DNA of 64,000 nucleotides from Rhynochetos jubatus (Eukaryota > Chordata > Aves > Eurypygiformes > Rhynochetidae): NCBI GenBank assembly GCA_027574665.1, contig CM050677.1:939273-1003272 (forward strand). The letters run 5' to 3'. A program made the translations under genes and the position numbers. Positions 1 through 9,778 of the stretch are shown in pieces; position 1 is the first letter of the stretch; each line of letters begins with the position of its first letter. Under the pieces are notes generated by a model, which was not told the DNA's origin, made no database searches, and was given only the letters and a program-made list of their open reading frames with translations.

Positions 1-2
1 CG

Positions 3-794
3 TACAAAAGATACCAGTGGAAAGTGCTTCCACAAGGAATGAAAAATTCTCCTACTATTTGTCAATATTTTGTTGCTGCAGCTTTAATACCTATACGGTA
101 TCGTTTTTCTGACTATTTGATTTATCATTATATGGATGATATTTTGTGCGCTGCCTTACATATCTCCGCTAATTTCATTACAGATCTTCAAGATGCATTA
201 CGGAAAGCTGGATTAGTAATAGCAGAGGATAAGTTTCAACGTCATTCCCCTTATTCCTATTTAGGATTTAAGGTTACTGCTACTACTATTGTTCCACAAA
301 AATTGCAAATTAATACAGATATTACCACCTTACAAGATGTCCAAAAATTATTAGGGGATCTTCAATGGCTTCGACCATACTGCGGAATTAATAACCAGGA
401 TATTGCCCCCTTGATTTCCTTATTGAAAGGGGGGGGTGGTGCTGAGGCCCCTCGGACCATGGGGATAGAACAACGTCAAGCCTTACAGAGTGTTATACAC
501 AAGGTGTTGCATAACTACGCCAATCGTCGTGTATTAGAAATCCCCATACCCGCTGCAATATTGAATAATGATAATCATTTGGCTGCACTGCTGTTCCAAT
601 GGGTACCGTTACAAATGGACCCCCTAAATGTTATAGAGTGGTTATTTCCCTCTGTTTCTCTAAAAAAGACTGTTGTAACCAGATTCGAAGCTATAGCTGA
701 GCTAATACATAAGACACGTCAGCGACTCTATGATATAGCAGGGACAGAGCTTGATGTTTTATATGTACCATATACGACTGATCAGTTGCAGTGA
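3..794 (+). CDS. pol: pol, reverse transcriptase C-terminal part (partial, ends at in-frame stop)
   Basis: The reading frame is open from base 3 to a TGA at 792-794. It encodes the C-terminal half of retroviral reverse transcriptase, the enzyme that copies genomic RNA into DNA. The conserved LPQG box lies at about 27-38 and the catalytic YMDD box at 129-140. The thumb and connection regions follow. The TGA at 792-794 separates this part from RNase H and integrase, which continue in the same frame at 795. The break is therefore a point nonsense change rather than a frameshift, and it would prevent a full Pol from this copy. The N-terminal part of RT is outside the window. Confidence 0.92.
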   Translation, partial: YKRYQWKVLPQGMKNSPTICQYFVAAALIPIRYRFSDYLIYHYMDDILCAALHISANFITDLQDALRKAGLVIAEDKFQRHSPYSYLGFKVTATTIVPQKLQINTDITTLQDVQKLLGDLQWLRPYCGINNQDIAPLISLLKGGGGAEAPRTMGIEQRQALQSVIHKVLHNYANRRVLEIPIPAAILNNDNHLAALLFQWVPLQMDPLNVIEWLFPSVSLKKTVVTRFEAIAELIHKTRQRLYDIAGTELDVLYVPYTTDQLQ

Positions 795-2141
795 ATGATG
801 CAGAATGTACCTGACATTGCTTTAGTCCTCCATGATTTCTCAGGAGTGCTTACTAATCATTACCCTAAGCATCGACTTTTTGCTACAACCCTGAAAGTTG
901 AAAAGGAACTCTTGCTTTCACCAGTACCTGTGGAAGGTATCACGGTTTATTCTGACGCTAGTCAGCGCACTCACAAGTATGGTTTTGCATGGTATGCACA
1001 TGATCAGTGGCATTCCCGTCTTTTTATCGGTGTTGGTTCCGTTCAGATGCTGGAATTGCAGGCAGTGGTAAAAGTATTTGAAGAATTTGCCCTGCAATCG
1101 TTTAATTTGGTGTGTGATTCTTTGTATGTAGTAGGCATTTTAAAACGCTTAGAAAGAGCTCTTGTTAAAGATCTCTCAAATATTATGCTTAAGGAACTTC
1201 TTTTTCGTCTGTGGCATCTTTTAAATAATCGAAGAAATCCTTATTTTGTTACACATATTCGAAGTCATAGTACGATCACGGAAGGGTTATTTACAGGAAA
1301 CAAAGTAATTGATAAATTAGTATCTACGAGTCTTGTTGTACCTCAAGTATACAAACAAGCCTCTCTTTCACATGCATTCTTCCATCAATCTGCCAAATCC
1401 TTGGCAAGGCAGTTTAAGATATCTGTTACCCAAGCACGCAATATTATATCAGCGTGCTCCGCCTGCTCTCCAATCCCTGCCTCTCTGGATATAGGTGTGA
1501 ATCCGAGAGGATTAATGGCCTTGGAGTTATGGCAGACTGACATCACATATGTTCGCTCCTTCCGAAATATGCAGCATGTTCACGTAACCATTGATACCTT
1601 TTCACATATGATGTGGGCCACGGCACAAAGGAGGAGCAACTCTGCAGCTGCTCGAAGGCATTGGCTACAATGCTTTGCTGTTATGGGTGTACCTAAGCAA
1701 ATAAAAACTGATAATGGATCCGCATATGTTGCTCAAAGTACACAGCAATTTTTACAACAATGGGGAGTAACTCATGTTACAGGAGTGCCTGGAAATTCTA
1801 CAGGACAAGCCATTATAGAAAGAGCTCATCACTATCTAAAAACTCAAATTAGTAAGTATGCTGAAGAAAAGTTGTCACCTGATCAAGTATTATTAAGGGC
1901 CTTGTATGTTATAAATTGGTTAAATCTGCGTGACGAATGCCCCCCGGCGTATAAACATATAGTATCCCAAAAAGACGTGTCAAAAGAAAAGCCTCCAGTA
2001 AATTGGTTTGATGTTTCTGAAAATGTGTGGAAAGGCCCAGTGGAATTATTAACTTGGGGACGAGGATATGCTTGTGTTTTGACAGATAACGGACCAAGGT
2101 GGTTGCCTGCAAAATGGGTTCGCCCTGCTACTATGCCTTGA
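795..2141 (+). CDS. pol: pol, RNase H and integrase (continues the RT frame after the stop)
   Basis: This 448-codon open frame continues pol directly after the TGA at 792-794; its first ATG is probably not a natural start. Residues about 50-175 are RNase H, which degrades RNA in RNA-DNA hybrids, with acidic residues D54, E87, D108 and D173. Integrase follows. Its zinc-binding HHCC is H193, H197, C221 and C224. The catalytic triad is D249, D306 and E342, with 56 residues between the two aspartates and 35 between D306 and the glutamate, as expected for retroviral integrases. A C-terminal basic, tryptophan-containing segment (WKGP, RWLPAKW) resembles the DNA-binding domain. The last 43 bases overlap env in another frame. 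The domains look complete, but no normal Pol precursor can be made through the stop. Confidence 0.93.
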   Translation: MMQNVPDIALVLHDFSGVLTNHYPKHRLFATTLKVEKELLLSPVPVEGITVYSDASQRTHKYGFAWYAHDQWHSRLFIGVGSVQMLELQAVVKVFEEFALQSFNLVCDSLYVVGILKRLERALVKDLSNIMLKELLFRLWHLLNNRRNPYFVTHIRSHSTITEGLFTGNKVIDKLVSTSLVVPQVYKQASLSHAFFHQSAKSLARQFKISVTQARNIISACSACSPIPASLDIGVNPRGLMALELWQTDITYVRSFRNMQHVHVTIDTFSHMMWATAQRRSNSAAARRHWLQCFAVMGVPKQIKTDNGSAYVAQSTQQFLQQWGVTHVTGVPGNSTGQAIIERAHHYLKTQISKYAEEKLSPDQVLLRALYVINWLNLRDECPPAYKHIVSQKDVSKEKPPVNWFDVSENVWKGPVELLTWGRGYACVLTDNGPRWLPAKWVRPATMP

Positions 2142-3412
2142 TAATAGCTTGGAGCCTTCTGATGAACCCAGCACTGCTGAATCTTCCGGTGGAGTATGCT
2201 ACAATGCAAGGTCAAGACAACATATGGATTCGCTGGGCTAACGCTACAGGAACAAAAGATTTCTGCTTATCATTGCAGCAAGTGGGCAATCCTTTTCGTA
2301 CGTGTTTAATTGGTTTCCCATTTATCAACCTTACTGATTTTACAGATTGGGTAGGTGGTCTGGAGGCCCTGAATGAAACCATTATTAGTATGGCAGCTGA
2401 TAGTACTGGCTGGGCTGTGAATACCATCCTGAATGCTTTACTGATTAAAAATTTAACAAAACCTATCTTACCTCCTCAAGAGCTAGATCTGCTAGGCTCA
2501 TTACCTAATAATGGATGTGTGAAATTTGGCTCCAGTAGTGGGGAGTACTCTCCCACTACTGTTACTCCAAAAGACCTAAAGTACCAGAATGATAGTTTTT
2601 GTAATAATACCCAGCAAGATGTGCCTTATAGCAGAACCAAAGCATATGCACTCCCCCCCGGGTACTTCTTGATTTGTGGAGATCGAGCTTGGCCAGGAGT
2701 ACCCGCATTACCCTTTGGCGGACCATGTGCCTTGGGAAAACTGACGTTGTTGATGCCACGTAGACAGCATTTAGAACAGTTGCAGGCCTTATATGAGAAA
2801 CAGGGTCAAAAGCAGAGGATAAAAAAGCGAACCCTTTCTACTGTAACTGAAAATTGTACAGATGATGTTATTATATGGGGACAACCGACAATAACCACCT
2901 TTTCCTTTTTTGTGCCATCTATACCTATAATACATTTAGCGTCTGTCACTCGTAATTTAATGTGCTGGGCCGCAAAGCAGTTTAATCTCACATCGCATAT
3001 CCTGTATGAAATGGCAACAGAAATGGATAGTATTAGGAAAGCTACGTTACAAAATAGAGCCGCAATAGATTTCTTACTTTTGGCACATGGCCATGGCTGT
3101 GAGGACTTTGCTGGCATGTGCTGTTTTAACTTAACGGATCGAGCCCAGTCAATTCATGACAAACTCCGACAAATAGAAAACAATATGGGAAAATTGCTGG
3201 AGTGGAGCAACCCCTTTGATGATTGGTTAAATTCCTTAAATCTTGGTAGTTGGTGGCGAATGATTATTAAATATGCGCTGTTTCTGTTAGCGATCATTAT
3301 TCTAATCTTGCTGATCTTTCCATGTATGATACAATGTGCTTTATCTATATTTCAAAATATTGCGAAAAACGTTGCTATTAAACAAAAAGGGGGAATTGTG
3401 GGATTCCCCTAG
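2099..3412 (+). CDS. env: env, alpharetrovirus-type envelope glycoprotein, intact open frame
   Basis: This is a 437-codon open frame without internal stops that overlaps the end of pol by 43 bases, as env commonly does. In retroviruses Env binds the receptor and fuses membranes. An N-terminal hydrophobic stretch (about 11-25) could be a signal peptide. The surface part carries several N-X-S/T sites. A polybasic RIKKR (240-244) is a likely furin-type cleavage site. The transmembrane subunit has an internal hydrophobic segment flanked by C253 and C289, like the internal fusion peptide of avian leukosis-type Env. A heptad and immunosuppressive-like region spans about 315-333, followed by CX6CC at C334-C342. 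A membrane anchor spans about 388-411 with a short tail. The surface part (about 244 residues) seems short for the family. The authentic start may come from splicing. The stop lies just inside the 3' LTR. Confidence 0.93.
   Translation: MVACKMGSPCYYALIIAWSLLMNPALLNLPVEYATMQGQDNIWIRWANATGTKDFCLSLQQVGNPFRTCLIGFPFINLTDFTDWVGGLEALNETIISMAADSTGWAVNTILNALLIKNLTKPILPPQELDLLGSLPNNGCVKFGSSSGEYSPTTVTPKDLKYQNDSFCNNTQQDVPYSRTKAYALPPGYFLICGDRAWPGVPALPFGGPCALGKLTLLMPRRQHLEQLQALYEKQGQKQRIKKRTLSTVTENCTDDVIIWGQPTITTFSFFVPSIPIIHLASVTRNLMCWAAKQFNLTSHILYEMATEMDSIRKATLQNRAAIDFLLLAHGHGCEDFAGMCCFNLTDRAQSIHDKLRQIENNMGKLLEWSNPFDDWLNSLNLGSWWRMIIKYALFLLAIIILILLIFPCMIQCALSIFQNIAKNVAIKQKGGIVGFP
3384..3394 (+). promoter_or_regulatory. 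polypurine tract (plus-strand primer site)
   Basis: A purine-only run AAAAAGGGGGA sits immediately upstream of the TGTGGG that begins the 3' LTR. In retroviruses this RNase H-resistant tract primes plus-strand DNA synthesis. It also codes for the last residues of env. Confidence 0.8.
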
Positions 3413-3424
3413 GTATATAAGCAG

Positions 3425-3464
3425 CAAGCATAAAGCAAGCATAACAAGCATAAAGCAAGCATAA
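3425..3464 (+). repeat. two perfect 20-bp tandem copies in U3
   Basis: CAAGCATAAAGCAAGCATAA occurs twice head to tail (3425-3444 and 3445-3464). Each copy is itself almost two copies of a ten-base CAAGCATAA(A) unit. Repeated U3 motifs often act as viral enhancers, but no function is shown here. Confidence 0.9.
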
Positions 3465-3832
3465 GAGTTAACCGAGGGTCAGTTATATAAGAAGCCAATT
3501 ATGGGATAATTGCAGGTTTTCCACGAGCGCTGTTTTATGTATCTGAGCGATCACTTGCTTTGCGCATAATGAGCTACAGATGAAGATTAGCAACGTGTGG
3601 TCTGCCAACAATGTTGACAGATGTGATTTGTCGGAAAACTACTTTTGCTCAAGAGATAAAGCTAGTGCTTATTTATGTGATTAATGTTCTTTGTCTTCTG
3701 TTTCGTATCCTGTTTTGCTGTTATCCTGTCTTGTTGTTACCTATTCTTGTATTGATTCCAAATGCTGATTAGTGTGGTCTGGTAAAGGAAGAGGATTCGC
3801 GGCTGGAAAGTTTCACGAACCCAAACAGATGA

Positions 3833-3840
3833 TATAAAAA
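3833..3840 (+). promoter_or_regulatory. TATA box of the 3' LTR
   Basis: TATAAAAA lies late in U3, 16 bases before the polyadenylation signal. This matches the compact U3/R arrangement of avian retroviral LTRs, with transcription expected to start about 25-30 bases downstream. Confidence 0.7.
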
Positions 3841-3855
3841 GGCAAAGAACTTTGC

Positions 3856-3861
3856 AATAAA
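3856..3861 (+). terminator. polyadenylation signal of the 3' LTR
   Basis: A canonical AATAAA, followed by a GT-rich stretch around 3890-3905, is the expected cleavage and polyadenylation signal for proviral transcripts. Confidence 0.7.
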
Positions 3862-3921
3862 GGGAGACATGCTTGAACATTCACATTGAACGTGTGTCTG
3901 TCTCGCGTCACTGATGCAACA

Positions 3922-5473
3922 TACCTGGAAGGAACCTGCCGTGCTTCTTTATAAAATACTGGCATCTATGACCCGCAAACTAGAGGCTTAAAACCAGAAG
4001 ATAACTCACACTGGATTTACTATTAACTGGCCACAAGGCCCTGCATCGCAACATGACATTAAAATAAAAAATAAACCACACCACTTTTGCAAGAGACATG
4101 ACTTCAAGAGATATCTCAAGATGATCTGACAATGCTTGTTTCCCAGGAAACTAACAAAAAATCCCCTCCTCTGAAGGAGATTATTTCCTGCATTCCTCAA
4201 TGCCCTATCCAATCCTCTTTCTCCAAAAGGATGACAAATGCATAAAGCAGGTGACACCATTCCCCTAAAAGCTGTACCTTGGTAGTTTGCTGGTTTGCCG
4301 CCTTAAAATAAGATTCTGTCTGCCCCAAAGCTGCCAGTTTTCATGGTCAAGCAACCTGACAGCAGAGGTGTAAAGTGTAGCAGCAGTACAGAACTTAAAA
4401 AAAAAAAAAAAAAGAGTCAACAAATCAGGGAAGGAGACTGCAAGTGGTTTAGGTGAATCTTCTGGTTTTCCCACCTGCAGAGCTGTAAAAAGTCAGGATT
4501 TAGCGGGGGGGGGGGCGGGGGGGGGGGGGCGGGTGGAGTTGTAAAAGATGAAATATTTTCTCTGACCCTTGTGCAAAAATTTACAGCATGGATACTATGG
4601 AACTGTCATCTCAGGAGTTGTGGGAAACTACACTCAACCCCCAAATGCCATTGGAAAAAAAAATTAAAACGTGTGAAAAAAATTTTGGTCGTATTTTATT
4701 GTATATTTCAAAATAACTTTAACTATCAAATGTTTATTCATTCTAAAGTAATATCTAGTGCTGAATTAAGAGATTCACTTTTTGCAATTAGCAAGGGATA
4801 AAACAAAGAGGATATTTAATTCTGACCTTTTCCCTTTATTTCTTCAATGCACTCACTGTCCTTGTTCACACTACAATAAAATTTTACTATGATGATTTCA
4901 CTGAGAAAAAGCTGTAGGCAGGTTTATTTTAAAAGAAAGTCAATCAAACTTGCTAAACTGGATAGTCTTTTGTCTGGGATATAAATTCAGAGAGCTAAAT
5001 AAAGAAACTACTGCCAAATGCCTCATTGGCTCCTATGTTTCAAAAGAATAACGTTGCAGAAATCAATTTTGAAAATGAAAGGACTTCTACGAATTCTGTG
5101 GTTTTTCTCATCTCCTTCATTATTTTTCCACTTGTTATCTAGTGTATTGTAGGAAGTATTGCAGAGGAAAGCAGTTTTCATTTTTGTCCAAACCTTGCCT
5201 CATTCACTCATGATGATTCAGCAATTTACACAAAGGGAAGCATAGGAGAAATTCTGTTTTACATAAAATCTTAGAAATATCACCTGTCTCACTGCTTCTG
5301 CTATAGATTTGCATCCCTGGTTATTTTTCCATTCTGTCAGTAGAAACATGAGTCTTACTCCTGCTGATGAGAATAAAAGATTTCCCACAAGAAATCACCT
5401 TTTCCTACAGCCTCCAGGTTGGTTTTGTGAGAAGTGATGAAATGTTGGCAGACAGGATAGAAAATGCATTTTG
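3922..5473. other. intronic sequence with A and G homopolymer tracts
   Basis: No gene or recognisable transposon was found. Short open frames here show no codon pattern or motif. The stretch holds an A17 run (4397-4413) and a long G tract (4505-4535). It is read as intron of the minus-strand ZNF385-family gene. Confidence 0.6.
4505..4535 (+). repeat. G-rich tract (G11-C-G13-C-GGG-T-GG), potential G-quadruplex
   Basis: Long guanine runs separated by single bases can form an intramolecular G-quadruplex. The strand is the non-template strand of the provirus and the template strand of the host gene. Run length may include sequencing error. Confidence 0.85.
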
Positions 5474-6052
5474 CTCTCCCATCATGGTTTAACCCCAGTG
5501 GGCAACCAAGCACCACACAGCCACTTGCTCACTCCCTCCTCAGGGGATGAAGGAGAAAATCAGAAGAGTAAAAGTGAGAAAATTCATGGAGTTTAGTAAT
5601 TAATATAATAATAACAAATGGTAATGAATGGAAAAATAACAAAGAGAGAGACAAATAAAACCCAAGACAGACAAGTGATGCAAGTGAAAAAACCAATTCC
5701 TCACCAACAACCAACCAATGCCCAGCCTGTCCATGAGCCGTAGCCCTCCAGCCAGCTTTCCCCCTAGTTTATACGCTGAGCATGATGTCATATGGTCTGG
5801 AATATCCCTTTGGTCAGCTGGGGTCAGTTGTCCTGGCTGTGTCCCCTCCCAACTTTTTATGCACCTCCAGCTTCCTCACTGATAGGGGAGTATGAGAAGC
5901 TAAAAAGTCCCTGACAGCGTAAGCACTGTTCAGCAACAACTAAAACATCAGTGTGTTATCAACACTATTCCCATCGAAAAACCAAAACACAGCATTATAC
6001 CACTTACTAGGAAGAAAATTAACTCTATCCCCACTGAATCCAGGACACTCTC
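5474..6052 (-). mobile_element. solo ERV LTR, minus orientation, with probable 5-bp target duplication
   Basis: Read on the minus strand the element (about 6047 down to 5479) begins TGTCCTGG, has a TATA-like GTATAAAC near 5773 and ends near GGGGTTAAACCATG. I recognise this as an abundant avian ERV LTR family. CTCTC occurs at 5474-5478 and 6048-6052, which would be a 5-bp target-site duplication, although the motif is low complexity. The terminal dinucleotide at 5479-5480 appears mutated. No retroviral genes adjoin it, so it is a solo LTR left by recombination. It lies in the same orientation as the host gene. Confidence 0.75.
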
Positions 6053-9000
6053 TTTTAATCCCCAAACTTACTCCATATTTTGCTACTGCACGTATGAGAG
6101 CAGAAAGGCAAGAAAGTCACCGACAAGAAGAATATATTGTAGGGTGTAAGGAGGAAAGTGTGAGAAGTCTTTTTAAGTGACACAAAAGGCAATTAATAGG
6201 AGGAAGGAACATGGAAAATTGTGTTACTCCCAAGCACATGCAGTTCAGTAACATAAGTGCTGATGTCTCAGCATGTCCTGTTAAGTCGTCAGAAATCACT
6301 GTACCAAGTAATGACACATGAAACAATGGGTTCACATCATTTTTGTGACTCTGCACGGTGTGCTGTTCTGAGGCTGCTCTGCCCCAGGAAGGAACCAAGT
6401 GAGTATCATACAGTGAAGCTGCTAAGCTGACAGACAAGCAACTAGCAATGCTTGTAAAAGTAAATCTGATGAGTTGTTCAAATTCAGTACAGATACCAAA
6501 ACAGCAGCAAAGAAATTCTGCTTTTAACCCCACATTGCAAATTTTCTATTAATTGTATATCTGCAGATGTTAACAGGCTTTGTGCTCAAGCAACTTACCT
6601 TATGAAATCACAGAGATGTTCAAGTATAGTAACATGCTCTGTAATTTATGATCAGCAGATAAAAGCTACTTCATATCATTTGAAGATTATGACTATAGCA
6701 TGACAGCTCTAATTACACAGTCAAATGCTAATACAGCTGAACCCTACCTCTGTTCAGCAGTTCACTGCAAATTATTTGGGACCAAGACATGGGCTCTTGC
6801 TTCATATAAATCAATCCTCCATTTCTATTATCCCTCATGATAAAAAACACACAAACCCATCCTGTTTTGTGGGAATAATTCAGAGATTAAATAAAACAAG
6901 GAGGTCATAATTCCAATCTTTTTCATAACTTATCCATATACATTAGTTCCAAGAGAGCACACAACTTTGCAAAGGCATAATACAACCCATAGCAGAATCC
7001 ACAGATTGCTGTATATGAAAATGGTGTTTTCTTGTACATAGCACTACACTCACACAATATAAGGAATAACTACTGATGATGAAGCCCTAAAAGACAATCT
7101 TACAAAGCAGAGCCTTTATCTATTTTTAATTTAGAGCAGAATTTAGTCTAAAGAATGATTAGACCATTAACCTGGACACTGAGCATAATAGCTCTCTTCT
7201 GTGACAATCAGCATCTGCACAAGTAATACCATTCTCATCAATAAAGCAACCTACTGACATACATTAAATAAACAGTACTGTGCACATCTAACAGTTACTT
7301 CACTTACATCAGTGACTTTCAAAGTGTCATTTGTGTGCACATGATAAACTTAAAGGGTCAAGTCAGAATTTTTTTCAGTCATGGTCATACATCACTTGAG
7401 CTTGTCTCATCAACAAAATAATCATTCATCTGAAAAAACTTTGCCCATATTTCAGAAACACCAGTTTTGACAAAACTTATTATTGTGGAAGGTCAGTCAG
7501 GTTCCGATTTCTGCTTGACTTCAAAAAGAGATCTCAGACAAGGTCTCTGCTCCAAGTGCAGGGGCAATGGTTACTCAAACATTCAGTACTAATTCAGTTC
7601 TAACTTTTAACAAGAAATATTTAATATTGGTCTCTATTCCATTCACAATTTTCAATTTAAAAAAACCCTGAAATCTCAAATTTGGTGACATGGGAATATC
7701 ACTCCTTAAGCTCTTCACCACATTCTCAGTGGAGCGCTACTTTTAATGATACACAAATGAGTATGATGCTCAAATCATCAAAAAAATTTTGATGATCTGC
7801 CAGATTTGAAAACTCTCAAGTTTCACTCAACCCCCCCACAATAACTGCACGATGAAACAAAGAGCTAGGTAGTCAATCAGCTATTTTCTGACTACAAATA
7901 GATGCAGTTACACACGACACAGAGATACTTTCCAGGAGGAAATATGAAACATGCTGCTATAACACCTCTTTGATCCTCTCTACAGTATAAATGTTGAAGC
8001 ACTATTGAAACCCTTTGATGATGATTTCAGCATTGTTTAATTACTACTTCTTTCATTACTATGGATTAAACCAGAAAAATGAACTGCAAAAAAACCATTT
8101 TCTATCATTAGCAAAATTGTTGTGCTAATAATTACACAATTTTACCCTAACTGAACATAGCAATAACATTAGAATGTGTTTATTTGGTTATAGAAAGAAT
8201 GCATTTGTGGATAACCATATTGCACCTTTTATCAATTAAGAAATCAATCTTTCTTTATGCATTTTCATGGTTCCTACTAACGGTAGTGGTATTCTTCCTA
8301 AGCCTGAACTATCAACAGTGCCAAACAGGATAGTCCTGCCACTTAGAGACAAAATGGTTTGTGTTTTTCAGTGTTGAGGTGGGAGTGTTTGTTTTAAGGA
8401 AATGAGCAACACCTTGTACATATCAAAGCACTCACATCCACCACACTTCAGCAACATAGCCATATTATTCCCAAGTCTTCAAGCCAGGACAAAGCACAGC
8501 TTAATAAAATACCTCTTAACTTCCATCTGAAGATTAATGTTCTGCATATCCTTCTGCAGACAGGACAGAAATCAACAGATGGCACAAAATATTAAGCAGT
8601 GTGTGTGGTCTGAAGAAAGAAAGTCTGAAAGTCCTACCTACATCATATTAAGACCACCCTTTGTGTGACACGGTGCATAGAAGCAGATAGAACAATACAG
8701 TACAACTGTACCCATAGTACAGCAAAGTTGAGCACTACCTGTTATGAAACTGAGAAAATCACAACATAGCAATCTGTTTTCTCTTGTCAGGAACCATCTT
8801 TTGCCTCTATTATTTGATCTACTTTTGTACATAAAGCTGCAAACTTGGAGATTCTTGAGGCACACGTTTCACTCTGATGATAAAAAAACATGCCACCTAC
8901 TATAAAATGCTGTTCCCAAAGATGTCAATGAAATCTATTAAATTCAAAATAACCTTTGTTCCATATCTGTTTGAGTTCAGTCTTGATCTTTAAACAGATT

Positions 9001-9499
9001 TATGCTAGCTATGGGTTGAACCCAGAATAAGCAAACTAAAGTGAAATGAGTTTGGGAGTGTATTTGTTCTGTGTAACGTATTTGTTTCAATTTCTTTCGC
9101 ATCTGCCTTACATTCATTAAAAGCAAACATATCCCTAAAAAGTATAACCTTTCTAGCAGACTATGAAACATAGAATATGACTGATTATACTGAAAACCAT
9201 CAAAATGCAAATGGAATAAGAAAGAATCTGAATCAACATCATCACCTAAATAAAAATAAAATAAAATTAAAACACTTGTAACAACACCAGCAGTACACCT
9301 TTAGCCATTTGCCAGATGCTCATGCTAGGGATGACCTCAACCACTCTGAAGTCACCAAGAGCCTTTGTCTTAACTTCAAAGTTAAAATTTGTTGGCTGAA
9401 GAAAAAAACTGCTTAGACTCATATATACTGACATTACTGCATACGGCTGCAATTCCAAGACCAAAACATGTCAAAGGGTATATATATTTTGATGCTTAC
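6053..9499. other. intron downstream of the zinc-finger exon, nothing recognised
   Basis: AT-rich non-coding sequence. Open frames in it are short and carry no domain signature. Old repeats too diverged to recognise by eye may be present. Confidence 0.6.
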
Positions 9500-9778
9500 C
9501 ATTATCACTTTTGAGATTTCCATTGCTGAGCTGCTTTAACCTCTTCTGATGGGATTTGCCATTATAGTGGATTTGTGCCTGAGCAGCAGAGTTCAACTGA
9601 ATGTTACAAACATTACACAAAGTGAAATTGGTGTGTTTCTTTTCTCTTTCCTTCTTTCCTTCAGTGCCATCAGGTGCTAATTCTTTCTCACCTTCCCTGT
9701 CTGGGACAGATGTGAAATCTGAATGGTATGAGTGGTTATCAACTGGTAAATCAGGGCTCCAGGGCTTCTTCATATTTT
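9500..9778 (-). CDS. ZNF385D: internal exon of a ZNF385-family zinc-finger gene (probably ZNF385D)
   Basis: This 279-base exon is open on the minus strand. It is flanked by a pyrimidine-rich acceptor ending in CAG (9781-9779) and a donor GTAAGC starting at 9499. It encodes about 93 residues: an acidic, serine- and lysine-rich segment, then one U1/matrin-like C2H2 finger. The finger pattern is C-X2-C-X12-H-X5-H, visible as LCNVC, QIHYNGKSH and QKRLKQLSNG. This spacing and the QLNSAAQAQIHYNGKSH core are typical of ZNF385 proteins, which are nuclear and bind DNA or RNA through widely spaced fingers. Both exon ends are phase 1, so skipping it keeps the frame. Neighbouring exons are outside the window. 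The family assignment is firm. The choice of paralogue D over B is from memory of the sequence and less certain. Confidence 0.85.

Larger units (their letters stand above)
1..3921 (+). mobile_element. 3' part of a class II (alpharetrovirus-like) endogenous retrovirus
   Basis: The left window edge cuts the element inside reverse transcriptase, so gag, protease, the 5' LTR and the primer-binding site are out of view. The visible order is RT C-terminal half, RNase H, integrase, env, polypurine tract, 3' LTR, which is the normal retroviral order. The YMDD catalytic box, an HHCC plus DDE integrase, and a transmembrane Env subunit with CX6CC and a cysteine-flanked internal fusion segment place it with avian alpharetrovirus-like (class II) ERVs. 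Pol has a single in-frame stop (792-794) and env is fully open, so the insertion seems relatively young. It lies antisense to the ZNF385-family exon at 9500-9778. The right end is set by a plausible LTR terminus and is uncertain by several bases. Confidence 0.93.
3397..3921 (+). mobile_element. 3' LTR of the provirus
   Basis: The LTR begins with TGTGGG directly after the polypurine tract. It contains a tandem repeat in U3, a TATA box (3833-3840) and a polyadenylation signal (3856-3861), then a GT-rich downstream stretch. The right end is placed at an ACA near 3921, because TGT at the start pairs with ACA at the end. CA dinucleotides at 3910 and 3917 are alternatives. Without the 5' LTR the exact end and the target duplication cannot be tested. 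The last 16 bases of env overlap the LTR start. Confidence 0.8.

Noticed and set aside
1883..3117. Reverse-strand open frames of up to 110 codons under pol and env
   Set aside because: They are shadows of the retroviral genes on the plus strand.
40..3921. Possibility of a functional, infectious provirus
   Set aside because: A stop interrupts pol and the left half is out of view, so activity cannot be claimed from this window.
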